The notes under the pieces: generated by a model
What the model was told of the DNA's origin: nothing
The model's input: the letters and a program-made list of their open reading frames with translations, nothing else
Databases searched by the model: none
Shown here: piece after piece, positions 1 to 8,694 of the stretch
How positions within the stretch are numbered: position 1 is the first letter of the stretch
Layout: each line of letters begins with the position of its first letter
Translations under genes and position numbers: made by a program
Source: Micromonospora sp. WMMD1155
GTDB lineage: Bacteria > Actinomycetota > Actinomycetes > Mycobacteriales > Micromonosporaceae
NCBI RefSeq assembly: GCF_029581275.1
Contig: NZ_CP120742.1
Span: 470,501-534,500, forward strand
Length of the DNA: 64,000 nucleotides
Direction of reading: 5' to 3'

Positions 1-110
1 GCTACCCGCAGGTCCGTTCCGAGTTGCGCGGGCGCTATCCACGGCACCCGTGGCCGGAGGACCCGGGAACGGCGACGCCCACCCGGCACGCCACGCCACG
101 GCGGCGCTGA
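1..110 (+). CDS. hrpB: ATP-dependent helicase HrpB, C-terminal end (partial)
   Basis: An open frame enters from the left edge and stops with TGA at 108-110. Its 35 residues begin [20 protein letters not shown] and finish with a basic PTR...PRRR tail. This matches the conserved C-terminus of HrpB-type DEAH helicases as I remember it, in which a GRYPKHxWP(D/E)DP motif closes the protein. Only this tail is visible, so the helicase core cannot be checked. It converges on the PP2C phosphatase gene, leaving 9 bases between the two stops. Confidence 0.6.
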   Translation, partial: YPQVRSELRGRYPRHPWPEDPGTATPTRHATPRRR

Positions 111-119
111 TCGTCGGCG

Positions 120-845
120 CTACTCCTCCGCGACGTCGGCCACCACGACGGTGACGTTGTCCGGCGCGCCGGCGTGCAGCGCCAGGTCGATGAGCTTGCC
201 GACGCACTCCGCCCGGTCCGGGTAACCGGCGAGCACCTCGGTGAGGGTGTCCGGACGGACGACGTTGGAGAGCCCGTCGCTGCACAGCAACCACCGGTCG
301 CCGGCCCGGGGCACCATCGTCGCGTACGCCGGGGAGACCTCGTCGCCCTGCAACGCCTGGGTGACCACGGCGCGTCGCGGGTGGCTGCTGGCCTGGTCCG
401 GGGTGATCACGCCCTGGTCCACCAGCATCTGGACGAACGTGTCGTCGCGGGTGACCTGCTTGAGCACGCCGTCGCGGTACAGGTAGGCCCGGGAGTCGCC
501 GACGTGCGCCAGGGCCAGGCAACTGCCGGTACGGGCGAAGAGCAGGGCGGTGAGGGTGGTGCCCATGCCCTGACGCTCGGGATCCTCGGCGACCGCCTGG
601 CGGATCCGGGAGGTGGCCAACGCGATGCCGCCTTCGAGCGCGGCCACCAGGGCGTCCTCGGGTGTCTCCACGTCGAGCGGGGCGACCGCGTCGATGGTGA
701 GGGCGCTGGCCAGGTCGCCGGCGGCCATCCCGCCCATGCCGTCGGCGACGGCGACGAGCCAGGTGCCGGCGTGCAGGGCGTCCTGGTTCCCGCTGCGGAT
801 CAGCCCAGGATCGCTCGTTCCCACGGAACGCAGCTTCAGGGTCAT
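120..845 (-). CDS. PP2C-family protein serine/threonine phosphatase
   Basis: A 241-residue single-domain phosphatase that removes phosphate from Ser/Thr residues using two Mn/Mg ions. The PP2C motifs appear in order: RSGNQDA (about 18-24), VADGMGG (33-39, metal-binding Asp35), GTTLTALL (95-102), [13 protein letters not shown] (114-126), CSDGLSN (188-194) and PDNVTVVV near the C-terminus. There is no membrane segment or sensor domain, so it is the soluble PstP/PrpC-like type that opposes Hanks kinases. No kinase is adjacent. The ATG at 845 is preceded by only a weak ribosome site. Confidence 0.93.
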   Translation of the reverse strand: MTLKLRSVGTSDPGLIRSGNQDALHAGTWLVAVADGMGGMAAGDLASALTIDAVAPLDVETPEDALVAALEGGIALATSRIRQAVAEDPERQGMGTTLTALLFARTGSCLALAHVGDSRAYLYRDGVLKQVTRDDTFVQMLVDQGVITPDQASSHPRRAVVTQALQGDEVSPAYATMVPRAGDRWLLCSDGLSNVVRPDTLTEVLAGYPDRAECVGKLIDLALHAGAPDNVTVVVADVAEE

Positions 846-1043
846 GGGAGGCAGCCTGCCAGGCGAAGGGCGCAGTTGTCTCTAGGAGATCAGGACGACG
901 GCGCGTGGCGCGGCCAATCTCACGTCTTGGTGCCACCGCGTGTCGGCCCACCCCGCACACCGACCGCCCTCGTCGGACGCCCCAACCCATCCAACCGGAT
1001 CAATTGACATCGTCTACCGACGCTGGAAACATCGAGCCGATAT

Positions 1044-1057
1044 TGGGAGCGCTCCCA
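1044..1057. promoter_or_regulatory. CebR/CelR operator (perfect 14-bp palindrome)
   Basis: TGGGAGCGCTCCCA is a perfect palindrome 48 bases upstream of the cellulase start. It is identical to the consensus of the LacI-family repressor CebR (Streptomyces) and CelR (Thermobifida), which releases DNA on binding cellobiose or related cello-oligosaccharides. The inferred role is repression of the cellulase until cellulose breakdown products are present. Confidence 0.88.
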
Positions 1058-1105
1058 GCTTCTTGTCGCCACCACCGTCCCGTCTCCGTCCCGGAAGGAC
1101 TCCCC

Positions 1106-3715
1106 GTGACGTCATCCCGACGCCGCCTGCTGTTGGCTGCGGCGACCACTCTGGCCCTCACCGGCGCGGGCGCCGGCGCGGCCCACGCCGACCCACCCCC
1201 GGACGCACCCGAGCAGATCGACAACGGCGACTTCAGCGCCGGAGTGAGCCCCTGGTTCTCCTTCGGCACCGGCGCGCTCGCGGTCACCGACGGCCGGCTC
1301 TGCACCACCGTCGCCGGTGGGCTGGCCAACCCGTGGGACGCCGGCATCGGCCAGGACGGCGTGCCGCTGATCGCCGGCGCCGAATACACCCTCGGCTTCG
1401 CCGTCTCCGCCACCCCCGGCGCCGCCGTCAAGGCCGTACTGCAGCTCGGCAGCGCCCCCTACACCACGTACGCGGCGGTGGACGCCACCGCGACCGGCAC
1501 CCTGCAGCGGGTCGAGCAGACCTTCACCGTGCCGGACACCAACCCCAACGCCCAACTGATCTTCCAGGTCGGTGGCGCCGCCGAGGCGCAGACCATCTGC
1601 CTGGACGACGTCTCCCTGCGCGGCGGCGAGCCCCCCGAGCCGTACGTGCCGGACACCGGGCCACGGGTGCGCGTCAACCAGGTCGGCTACCTGCCCGGTG
1701 GGCCGAAGAACGCCACCGTCGTCACCGAGGCCACCGCGGCGTTGCCCTGGCAGCTGCGCTCCTCCGCCGGCGCCGTCGTGGCCAGCGGCACCACCACCGC
1801 ACGCGGTGTCGACGCCGCCTCCGGGCAGAACGTGCACACCGTCGACTTCTCCAGCTACCGCACCCCGGCCAGCGGGCTGACGCTCACCGTGGACGGCGAG
1901 ACCAGCCACCCGTTCGACATCTCGGGCACCCTCTACGACCGGTTGCGCTCCGACTCGCTGCAGTTCTTCTACGCCCAGCGCAGCGGCATCGCCATCGACG
2001 GTGACCTGATCGGGGACGAGTACGCCCGCCCCGCCGGTCACCTCGGCGTGGCACCCAACCAGGGCGACACCAACGTGCCCTGCCAGCCGGGCGTCTGCGA
2101 CTACTCCCTCGACGTGCGCGGCGGCTGGTACGACGCAGGCGACCACGGCAAGTACGTGGTCAACGGCGGCATCGCCACCTACCAGCTGCTGAGCACCTTC
2201 GAGCGGACCAAGACGGCGGCCACCGCCGACGGCGGCGCCGCGCTGGGCGACAGCACCCTGCGGGTGCCCGAGCGCGGCAACGGCGTACCGGACATCCTCG
2301 ACGAGGCCCGCTGGGAGCTGGAGTTCCTGCTGCGCATGCAGGTGCCCGCCGGCAAGCCGCTCGCCGGAATGGTCCACCACAAGATCCACGACCAGAACTG
2401 GACCGGGCTGCCGCTCGCCCCGGAGGACGACCCGCAGCGGCGCGAGCTGCACCCGCCGTCGACCGCCGCGACCCTCAACATGGCCGCCACCGCCGCCCAG
2501 TGCGCGCGCCTGTTCGCCCCCTACGACGCGGCGTTCGCGAACCGCTGCGCCGCCGCGGCGAAGACCGCCTACAGCGCGGCCAAGGCCAACCCGGCGGTGT
2601 ACGCCAGCCCGACCGACGGCACCGGCGGCGGCGCGTACGACGACAGCAACGTCTCCGACGAGTTCTACTGGGCGGCCGTCGAGCTGTACCTGACCACCGG
2701 AGCACAGACCTACCTGACCGACCTGACCGCGTCGCCGCACCACACCGGCGACGTGTTCGAACCGCGCGGCTTCGGCTGGCAGAGCGTCGCCGCGCTGGGC
2801 CGCCTCGACCTGGCGACCGTGCCGAACGGGCTACCCGCCGCCGACCTGGCCCGGGTACGCGCCTCGGTCACCGCCGCCGCCGACACGTACCTGGCCGAGC
2901 TGCGCCGGCAGGCGTACGGGCTGCCGATGCCCGGTGACGCCGACAGCTACTTCTGGGGCGGCAACAGCAACGTCATCAACAACGCCGTCGTCCTGGCCAC
3001 CGCCTTCGACCTGACCCGCAACGCCGCCTACCGCGACGGCGCCGTGCAGGCGATGGACTACATCCTCGGTCGCAACGCCCTGAACATCTCCTACGTCACC
3101 GGTTGGGGCGAGCACGCGGCACAGAACCAGCACAGCCGCATCTTCGGCCACCAACTCGACCCGACGATGCCCCGGCCGCCGGCCGGTTCGATCGCCGGTG
3201 GCCCGAACGCGGCCCTCCAGGACCCGTTCGTGGCGCAGTTGCTGGCCGGGTGCGAGCCGATGTTCTGCTACGTCGACGACATCAACTCGTACTCGACGAA
3301 CGAGGTGGCGATCAACTGGAACTCGGCGCTGACCTGGATTGCCTCGTTCCTGGCCGACCAGGGTGACTCCGGCGCGGTGCCGGCGACCACCTGCTCGGTG
3401 GCCTACACCAACTACGGCGCCTGGCAGGGTGGCACCGGGTTCACCGCCCAGCTGACCGTCCGCAACACCGGCGCCACGGCGGTCAACGGGTGGAACGTGC
3501 GGTTCGCGTTCACCGGCGACCAGCGGGTCCGCGAGGCATGGCTGGCGAAGGTCACCCAGTCCGGCGCGACGGTGACCGCGCGCAACGAGTCGTACAACGC
3601 CAAGGTCGCACCCGGCGGCTCGGTGACGTTCGGCTTCAACGCGACGACCACCGGCGGCGCCAATCCCGGTCCCGGTCTGGTGACCGTCAACGGGTCGGCC
3701 TGCTCGCTGACCTGA
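1106..3715 (+). CDS. Secreted GH9 cellulase with CBM4/9 and CBM2 modules
   Basis: A modular endoglucanase hydrolysing beta-1,4-glucan outside the cell, 869 residues. The start is GTG 1106, 6 bases after GGAAGGA (1093-1099); the open frame runs further upstream but that part reads through the operator. A signal peptide [18 protein letters not shown]...AHA is cut before DPPPD, with twin arginines allowing Tat export. Domains: CBM4/9-like (34-172), Ig-like CelD_N (185-272), GH9 catalytic core (277-752), CBM2 (760-869). The core has GGWYDAGD (about 339-346, catalytic base), the HSRIFGH block and NEVAINWN (about 732-739, acid Glu). A perfect CebR box lies upstream and a strong hairpin follows. Four domains in this order are usual for actinobacterial Cel9 enzymes. 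Confidence 0.95.
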   Translation: MTSSRRRLLLAAATTLALTGAGAGAAHADPPPDAPEQIDNGDFSAGVSPWFSFGTGALAVTDGRLCTTVAGGLANPWDAGIGQDGVPLIAGAEYTLGFAVSATPGAAVKAVLQLGSAPYTTYAAVDATATGTLQRVEQTFTVPDTNPNAQLIFQVGGAAEAQTICLDDVSLRGGEPPEPYVPDTGPRVRVNQVGYLPGGPKNATVVTEATAALPWQLRSSAGAVVASGTTTARGVDAASGQNVHTVDFSSYRTPASGLTLTVDGETSHPFDISGTLYDRLRSDSLQFFYAQRSGIAIDGDLIGDEYARPAGHLGVAPNQGDTNVPCQPGVCDYSLDVRGGWYDAGDHGKYVVNGGIATYQLLSTFERTKTAATADGGAALGDSTLRVPERGNGVPDILDEARWELEFLLRMQVPAGKPLAGMVHHKIHDQNWTGLPLAPEDDPQRRELHPPSTAATLNMAATAAQCARLFAPYDAAFANRCAAAAKTAYSAAKANPAVYASPTDGTGGGAYDDSNVSDEFYWAAVELYLTTGAQTYLTDLTASPHHTGDVFEPRGFGWQSVAALGRLDLATVPNGLPAADLARVRASVTAAADTYLAELRRQAYGLPMPGDADSYFWGGNSNVINNAVVLATAFDLTRNAAYRDGAVQAMDYILGRNALNISYVTGWGEHAAQNQHSRIFGHQLDPTMPRPPAGSIAGGPNAALQDPFVAQLLAGCEPMFCYVDDINSYSTNEVAINWNSALTWIASFLADQGDSGAVPATTCSVAYTNYGAWQGGTGFTAQLTVRNTGATAVNGWNVRFAFTGDQRVREAWLAKVTQSGATVTARNESYNAKVAPGGSVTFGFNATTTGGANPGPGLVTVNGSACSLT

Positions 3716-3723
3716 CGCTGGTT

Positions 3724-3764
3724 CCTGTGGTGGCCGCCCCTCCCCCCGGGGCGGCCACCACAGG
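3724..3764. terminator. Bidirectional hairpin terminator
   Basis: A perfect 17-bp stem (3724-3740 with 3748-3764) and a 7-base C-rich loop sit between the convergent cellulase and HAD genes. There is no U-tract on either side, which is common for actinobacterial terminators. It probably stops transcription from both directions. Confidence 0.8.
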
Positions 3765-3765
3765 G

Positions 3766-4431
3766 CTACCCGCCCCGGGCGCGTGCCGCGTTGTGCTCGG
3801 CGACCAGACCCGGCAGGTCGTCGAGCGAGTCGATCCGGAACAGGCACTGCTCGGCCACGGCCGGGAGGTCGAGGATGTGCCCCCACGGCGAACGCCGGAT
3901 CAGGCAGGCCTCGAGCCCGGCCGCCAGCGCCGGACGGGCGTCGTTGTCGGGCCGGTCGCCGACGTACAGGATCGACGACGCGTCCCCGCCACCCTCGGCG
4001 ACGACCCGCTCGAAGAAGGCGGCCGACGGCTTCGCCACGCCCCAACCGTGCGAGGTGCCGATGACGTCCACGGGAAGGCCGAGAGCGCGCAGGGTGGCCT
4101 CGGCGTGGGCCGGCTGGTTACCGGCCAGGCCCACCAACAGCCCCTGGTCCCGCAACGCGGTCAGGCACCCTCGTGCGTCCGGGTAGAGGTCCTCCTCGCC
4201 GAACGTCTCCGGCCGACCGGCCCTCGCGCGACGGTCGAGTTCGGCGGCGAGATCGAAGTCGGGGCGGAAGGTTCGGAACGTCTCCTGGTAGTCCAGCCCT
4301 CGGGCGACAACCGCACCGAAGACCGCCGAGAACGTGTGCCGTGGAACGCCGAGCCAGTCCGCCCAGTCGGCGAACTCGCGGGACTCGTCGATGATCGTCC
4401 CGCCGACGTCGAAGAAGACCGCACTGATCAC
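3766..4431 (-). CDS. HAD-superfamily hydrolase
   Basis: A 221-residue haloacid-dehalogenase-fold phosphohydrolase. Motif I is FFDVGGTI (nucleophile Asp, with Gly instead of the second Asp, seen in some HAD branches), followed by a cap, a GLAGNQ motif II, a Lys in GVAKPS and YVGDRPDNDARPA as motif IV. GTG 4431 is chosen because the longer open frame to 4653 runs through a 7-bp microsatellite that encodes only PPAARR repeats; an AGGACGGGG stretch precedes this GTG. The substrate cannot be told from sequence. The missing second Asp argues that it may not be a classical phosphatase. Confidence 0.85.
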   Translation of the reverse strand: MISAVFFDVGGTIIDESREFADWADWLGVPRHTFSAVFGAVVARGLDYQETFRTFRPDFDLAAELDRRARAGRPETFGEEDLYPDARGCLTALRDQGLLVGLAGNQPAHAEATLRALGLPVDVIGTSHGWGVAKPSAAFFERVVAEGGGDASSILYVGDRPDNDARPALAAGLEACLIRRSPWGHILDLPAVAEQCLFRIDSLDDLPGLVAEHNAARARGG

Positions 4432-4506
4432 GCCCGGCCCCCGTCCTGATGCACCATTCGGCGGATCATAGGCGGCGACCGACGCCCGCGCTCCCCGCAC
4501 CGCATG

Positions 4507-4582
4507 CGGGCGGCGGGCGGCGGGCGGCGGGCGGCGGGCGGCGGGCGGCGGGCGGCGGGCGGCGGGCGGCGGGCGGCGGGCG
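4507..4582. repeat. 7-bp microsatellite (GGCGGGC)n, about 11 copies
   Basis: An uninterrupted tandem array of the heptamer GGCGGGC covers about 76 bases in the 250-bp gap between the divergent HAD gene and a decayed gene. Because 7 is not a multiple of 3, copy number would shift any reading frame through it. It lies about 75 bases upstream of the chosen HAD start and could alter promoter spacing. It is also a likely site of assembly or sequencing error. Confidence 0.9.
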
Positions 4583-4610
4583 AGGAGACCACCAGTGCTT
4601 GCCGGGTGCT

Positions 4611-4638
4611 GTCGAGCTGATGTCGTGAACGATTCACC
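4611..4638 (+). repeat. Single copy of dispersed motif C
   Basis: GAGCTGATGTCGTGAACGAT occurs here and again, nearly identical, at 62119-62139 (GAGCTGATGTCGTAAACGAA), with a third partial match at 62191-62206. The shared core suggests a dispersed element of which only one arm remains here. No function is known to me. Confidence 0.5.
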
Positions 4639-4683
4639 AACCGCGCGCGCCAAACCCGGTGGATCCGTCGTTCCGGGTAGGCC

Positions 4684-5392
4684 ATGGTGGGGGCCATGGG
4701 CATCGGTGATCTGACCGACTCGGAGCGTCGGGTGTGGGCGGCGATGCCGGCGGGATCGCGGGCCGCACTGGCCGGACTGTCCGGTGCGGACCTGCGCAGC
4801 CTGCTGTTAGGAGTGGCCCGCGACCGTGCGGGCCGGCGAGGTGGTGAGCGACCCCACCAACGCCCTGGCGATCGAGGCGGCCCTGCGCCGCCGTCACCAG
4901 GAAGAGGTGCACCTGGCCGCCGTCCACCGCGTGCTGCGGGCGCAGGACTTCGGACCCGGGATGTCGGCGCACTTCCGGCTCTTCGCCCTGGTGTCCAGCG
5001 CCCGGGCCGTCGGCTCGGACAGCACCCAGGCCCGACTGCTGATCCGGCACCTCACCTACCGGCAGACCGTCCTGGCCGACCTGGCGCCGACGGCGGCCCC
5101 TCAACTGCACGTCACGACCTTCGACGACCAGGTGACCCAGGAGCGGCTGGCCGACACCGTCCGACCGGCGCTGGACGGGAGCACGGTGCCGCTCGTGGAC
5201 GAACCGGAACGCACCCGCGCCCGCGGCTACTACACCGGTTGCGCCCTACGGATCAGCATCCTCGGCGGCGACCTGGAGATCGGCGACGGCGGCTTCACCG
5301 ACTGGACCGCCCGACTCAGCGGCAACGCCAAGGAACGCTGCCTCGTCTCCTGCCTCGCCACCGAACGTCTCGCCGACCGCGTGGCCCACTGA
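4684..5392 (+). pseudogene. Decayed conserved actinobacterial gene (internal deletion plus frameshift)
   Basis: The frame starting at ATG 4684 looks coding for about 47 residues, including SGADLRSLLLGVARDRA. From about 4826 the coding signal moves to another frame that reads VRAGEVVSDPTNALAIEAA and continues to TGA at 5392, ending GDGGFTDWTARLSGNAKERC...ERLADRV. From memory, one family of conserved actinobacterial proteins carries both the DLRxLLLxVAR segment and the EVVSDPTNxLALEAA...RGYY block, separated by roughly 70 residues. That spacer is missing, so I read this as a deletion derivative. A short independent gene from GTG 4826 (188 residues, TTAGGAG upstream) is the alternative. The biochemical function is unknown. 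Confidence 0.5.
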
Positions 5393-5506
5393 GGCCGACC
5401 GAGAGCAATCCCCACACCCCATGACCGTGGGCGGGAAGGCCGGGGACGAGCATCCAGGGGCCCTTCGATCGCCGCGCTGCGGTGTCCGCACCAGGAGACG
5501 AAAATG

Positions 5507-5522
5507 TCGTACACGTGTTCTA
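5507..5522. promoter_or_regulatory. LexA (SOS) box overlapping a leaderless promoter
   Basis: TCGTACACGTGTTCTA matches the actinobacterial SOS box TCGAAC-N4-GTTCGA at 10 of 12 defined positions. It overlaps a good -10 hexamer, TAATCT (5521-5526). The ATG at 5533 falls where transcription should begin, so the mRNA is probably leaderless and a bound LexA would block it. Confidence 0.6.
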
Positions 5523-5532
5523 ATCTCGGTTC

Positions 5533-6783
5533 ATGTTGGAGGGGTTGGCGCAGGCGGAGGCGGCAGTCGCGGACTGCCTCGACGCCTCAGTGTGGGCTCT
5601 TCCAGAGCACGACCTCGTCGCGGCACTCGACGCCGCGCACCGGCTCGAGCAGCGCCTGGCGGCCGTGCAACTGGCCCTGGTGCGCGAGGTGGACGGCCGT
5701 GGCACGGCCCTGACGCAGGGCGCGTCGTCGACGGCGGTGTGGTTGCGGGACCGGTTGCGTCTCAGCGTCTCCGCCGCTCGCCGGCTGGTCGATCTCGCCG
5801 CCGCGCTCGACGCTGGAGCGCCCGGGGTGAGCGCCGCGTTGGCCAGCGGAGACATCAGCGTGGAGCAGGCCCGGGTCATCAGCGACACGGTCCGCACTGT
5901 GCACACGGCCGCTGGTGCCGAGGCGGCCGAGAAAGCGGTAGGTGTCCTGGTCGAGTGGGCCGGGCAGTTCGAGCCGGCCCTGCTGCGCAAGGTGGGCACC
6001 CGGGTCCTCGACCACGTCGCCCCGGAGGTCGCCGAAGCCGCGACGCGGGCGGCGTTGGAGGCCGAGGCGCGTCGAGCCGAACGGGACCGTCACGTCACGC
6101 TCTCCCAGCTACGCGACGGTCGCCTGCGACTGTCCGGCAACCTGGATGCCGAGGCGGCCGGTCTGCTGCGCGCCGCGCTCGATCCCCTGACCGCGCCGAC
6201 CGGTCCGGACGATCGTCGTTGTACCGGGCAACGCCGTCACGACGCGCTCGCCGACCTCTGCCGGCTCGCTCTGCGCACCGGTGAGCTACCCGAGCACGGC
6301 GGCGAGCCCGCCCAGGTCGTCGTCACCACCAGCTTCGACGTGTTGACCCGGCAGCTCGACGCAGGCACCCTCGACACCGGGCCACTGGTGACCCCGGAGA
6401 CGGTACGTCGCCTCGCCTGCGACGCGGCGATCCTGCCGGCCGTCCTCGGCGGCAGCGGCCAGACGCTCGACGTGGGCAGGCAACGCAGACTGGTCACCGG
6501 GCCTCTGCGACGCGCCCTCGTCCTGCGCGACCGCGGCTGCGCCTTCCCGGGCTGCGACCGCCCGCCCCGCTGGTGCGACGCCCACCACATCCACCACTGG
6601 GTCGACGGTGGCGGCACCAGCCTGGCCAACTCCGTACTGCTCTGCGCCCACCATCACCGACACGTCCACCGAGGCGAGTGGGCGGTCCGGCTCGGCGGCG
6701 ACGGCCACCCGGAGTTCGTCCCGCCGGCCTGGCTCGATCCCGACCAACTCCCCCGCCGCAACCAGTATCACCGACGGACCTGA
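5533..6783 (+). CDS. DUF222/HNH endonuclease (13E12-type)
   Basis: A 416-residue protein with an N-terminal helical DUF222 region (about 20-270) and a C-terminal HNH nuclease domain (about 336-382). The HNH part shows CAFPGCDRPPRWCDAHHIHH, then an Asn in the middle and CAHHHRHVH; paired Cys residues bind a structural zinc and the His residues a catalytic metal. Such genes are multicopy in mycobacteria and relatives (13E12 repeats), several being SOS-induced there. The LexA-like box upstream fits that. There is no ribosome site, consistent with a leaderless start. Whether it acts in DNA repair, as a homing-type nuclease or in defence is unknown. Confidence 0.9.
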   Translation: MLEGLAQAEAAVADCLDASVWALPEHDLVAALDAAHRLEQRLAAVQLALVREVDGRGTALTQGASSTAVWLRDRLRLSVSAARRLVDLAAALDAGAPGVSAALASGDISVEQARVISDTVRTVHTAAGAEAAEKAVGVLVEWAGQFEPALLRKVGTRVLDHVAPEVAEAATRAALEAEARRAERDRHVTLSQLRDGRLRLSGNLDAEAAGLLRAALDPLTAPTGPDDRRCTGQRRHDALADLCRLALRTGELPEHGGEPAQVVVTTSFDVLTRQLDAGTLDTGPLVTPETVRRLACDAAILPAVLGGSGQTLDVGRQRRLVTGPLRRALVLRDRGCAFPGCDRPPRWCDAHHIHHWVDGGGTSLANSVLLCAHHHRHVHRGEWAVRLGGDGHPEFVPPAWLDPDQLPRRNQYHRRT

Positions 6784-6842
6784 CGGTCCCCGGTCCACAC
6801 CCAGCCGGTCGGGAGGTGGCGGGTTGTCATGGCTAGGTTGGG

Positions 6843-7118
6843 ATGGTGCTGGTCGTGAACGTGGTCGAGGAGTTCGGCGCGCACAACTCGCTGGAGAGTT
6901 CGTGGGTTCTGCCGCCGGATGTCGTTGAGCCACTGCGCGCACACGTCGACGTGACGCCGCAGGGGTGGGTTGTCGACGTGTGGCCGGTGACCTCGGACGT
7001 CGCCGCCATCGTGCAGCCCTGGGTCGACAAGCCGATAGATGTCGGATCAGGTGGCTGGTTCGTCAGTTCCGTCCGCACGACCGGGCAGGACGGCCGGCGG
7101 GATCAGTCGATGACCTGA
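6843..7118 (+). CDS. Small conserved hypothetical protein
   Basis: A 91-residue acidic soluble protein without membrane segments or catalytic motifs I recognise. It begins with a hydrophobic strand (VLVVNVVEEF), followed by a short helix (DVVEPLRAHVD) and a WVVDVWPVT strand. Its size and strand-helix-strand look resemble small immunity-type or regulatory proteins, but this is only an impression. ATG 6843 has a weak GGTTGGG upstream; GTG 6858 is an alternative. It stands alone between the HNH gene and the MFS gene. Confidence 0.55.
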   Translation: MVLVVNVVEEFGAHNSLESSWVLPPDVVEPLRAHVDVTPQGWVVDVWPVTSDVAAIVQPWVDKPIDVGSGGWFVSSVRTTGQDGRRDQSMT

Positions 7119-7186
7119 CACGGAATGTGACCGGGGCCGCACTGTGCGGGGCATCGGTACGCGGGCAGCGGCTCTAGGGTCGGTGG

Positions 7187-8461
7187 ATGGGCACCCGGGC
7201 GGGGTTTCGTGGCCGCTGGCGGTCGTTGTCGCCGCTGCCGCCGCCCGGTCGGCTGCGCACGCTGTCGCTGGCCACCCTGGCCAACACTGTCGGCACGGGG
7301 TTGTGGGTGACGGCTGCGGCGCTCTACCTGACCCGCTCCGTGGGGCTCACGCCGACCGAGGTGGGGTGGGGGCTCACCATCGCAGGCCTGGTCGGGCTCA
7401 CCGCGAGCGTGCCGTTCGGTGGGCTCGCCGACCGGCGTGATCCCCGAGCGTTGCGTGCGGTCCTGCAGCTGGCACAGGCCGTTGTCGCCGCCGCGTACCT
7501 GTTGGTCGGCTCCTTTCCGGTTTTCCTGTTGGTGGCCACTGTGGACGCGTTGCTGGTCTCCGGCAACCTGGCGGTCCGCGCCGCGCTGGTCGCCGCGGTC
7601 GGCGGTCCGGAGGGCCGGGTGCACGCCTTCGCGACCCTCCGCGCGGTGGCGAACCTGGGCGTCACGCTCGGCGCGGGGCTGGCCGCGTTCGCGCTGGTGG
7701 CGGACACCGGGTGGGCGTACCGGCTGCTGGTGGTCGGCAACGTCGTGACCTATCTGCTGTCGGCGGCGCTGATCATGCGACTGCCGTCGTACCCGCCGGT
7801 CCGGCGGTCCGTCCGGCCACGACCGGGTCGCGCGTTGCGCGACGGGCGCTTCCTCGCGGTCGCCGGCGCTTCGGCAGTGCTCTCCCTGCACTGGGTCGCG
7901 CTGACGCTGATCCTGCCGCTGTGGGTGGTGACCCGCACCGACGCGCCCCCGGTGACGGTCGCGGCCGTGCTGCTGGTCAACACGGTGCTCACCGTGCTGC
8001 TCGCGGTACGGCTCAGCGGGAGCGCCCGGCACGCGGTGCCGGCGGCGGCGACGATGCGGCGGGCCGGCCTGGTGCTCGCGGCCGGGATGCTGCTCTGGGC
8101 CGTGACCGCCGTCGTGCCCACCGTGGCCGCGATCGGTCTGCTCCTGGGCGCGACGGTGATCTACACGCTGGGCGATCTGTGGCACGGCGCGTCCGGGGCG
8201 GCGTTGGCCTACGACCTCGCCGCCCCGGACGCCATCGGCGCCTACCAGGGGGCCGACACGCTGCTCGCCGGGCTGGCCCGCGCGGCCGGACCGGCGTTGC
8301 TGACCTGGTTGGTCCTCGGCGGCGGCCCGGCCGGTTGGCTGGCCCTGGCCGGGCTGCTCGCGGTCACCGGTCTGGCCGTGCCACCGCTGACCCGACGGGC
8401 CCTGGCGAACCGCGCCGAGCCGCTACCCGCCGCTGGTCAGCCGATCTCCTCGTCGACGTAG
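7187..8461 (+). CDS. MFS transporter
   Basis: A 424-residue major facilitator with about 12 hydrophobic segments and a basic cytoplasmic N-terminus (MGTRAGFRGRWR). Loop 2-3 carries GGLADRRDPR, the usual MFS motif A (GxLADRxxRR). Proteins of this type in actinobacteria are generally proton-coupled drug or metabolite exporters; the substrate is not predictable. ATG 7187 follows AGGGTCGG. The 3' end overlaps the convergent UBP zinc-finger gene by 25 bases. Confidence 0.88.
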   Translation: MGTRAGFRGRWRSLSPLPPPGRLRTLSLATLANTVGTGLWVTAAALYLTRSVGLTPTEVGWGLTIAGLVGLTASVPFGGLADRRDPRALRAVLQLAQAVVAAAYLLVGSFPVFLLVATVDALLVSGNLAVRAALVAAVGGPEGRVHAFATLRAVANLGVTLGAGLAAFALVADTGWAYRLLVVGNVVTYLLSAALIMRLPSYPPVRRSVRPRPGRALRDGRFLAVAGASAVLSLHWVALTLILPLWVVTRTDAPPVTVAAVLLVNTVLTVLLAVRLSGSARHAVPAAATMRRAGLVLAAGMLLWAVTAVVPTVAAIGLLLGATVIYTLGDLWHGASGAALAYDLAAPDAIGAYQGADTLLAGLARAAGPALLTWLVLGGGPAGWLALAGLLAVTGLAVPPLTRRALANRAEPLPAAGQPISSST

Positions 8462-8694
8462 CACCAGCGCCACGCCTCGCCGGGCTGCGCGGAGCGGATC
8501 ACCGGGTGCCCGGTGGAGGCGAAGTGCTTGCTCGCGTGCTGGTTCGGCGACGAGTCGCAGCAGCCGACCTGCCCGCAGCTCAGGCAGGTACGCAGGTGCA
8601 CCCAGTAGGTGTCGCCGACGGCGACGCAGTCCGCGCACTCGTCGGGGGTGCGCGCCTCGACGGCACCCGCCTCGGTCAGGTGCTGACAGCTCAC
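8437..8694 (-). CDS. UBP-type zinc-finger protein
   Basis: An 85-residue stand-alone zf-UBP domain. Candidate zinc ligands are Cys3, Cys20, Cys23, Cys37, Cys40, Cys45/46 and His53, His57, His63. In eukaryotes this fold binds the C-terminal Gly-Gly of ubiquitin, but bacterial versions have no known ligand. GTG 8694 overlaps the antiporter stop as GTGA, implying translational coupling. That coupling suggests the zinc finger modulates or senses for the antiporter, which is inference. Fused antiporter-UBP proteins in other actinobacteria, if my memory is right, would support it. Confidence 0.9.
   Translation of the reverse strand: MSCQHLTEAGAVEARTPDECADCVAVGDTYWVHLRTCLSCGQVGCCDSSPNQHASKHFASTGHPVIRSAQPGEAWRWCYVDEEIG

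Noticed and set aside
905..1105. Longer N-terminus for the cellulase
   Set aside because: It would translate through the CebR operator and hide the signal peptide; GTG 1106 has a good ribosome site.
4431..4653. Upstream extension of the HAD protein through the microsatellite
   Set aside because: It would add about 74 residues of PPAARR repeats with no conservation; the GTG at 4431 directly precedes motif I.
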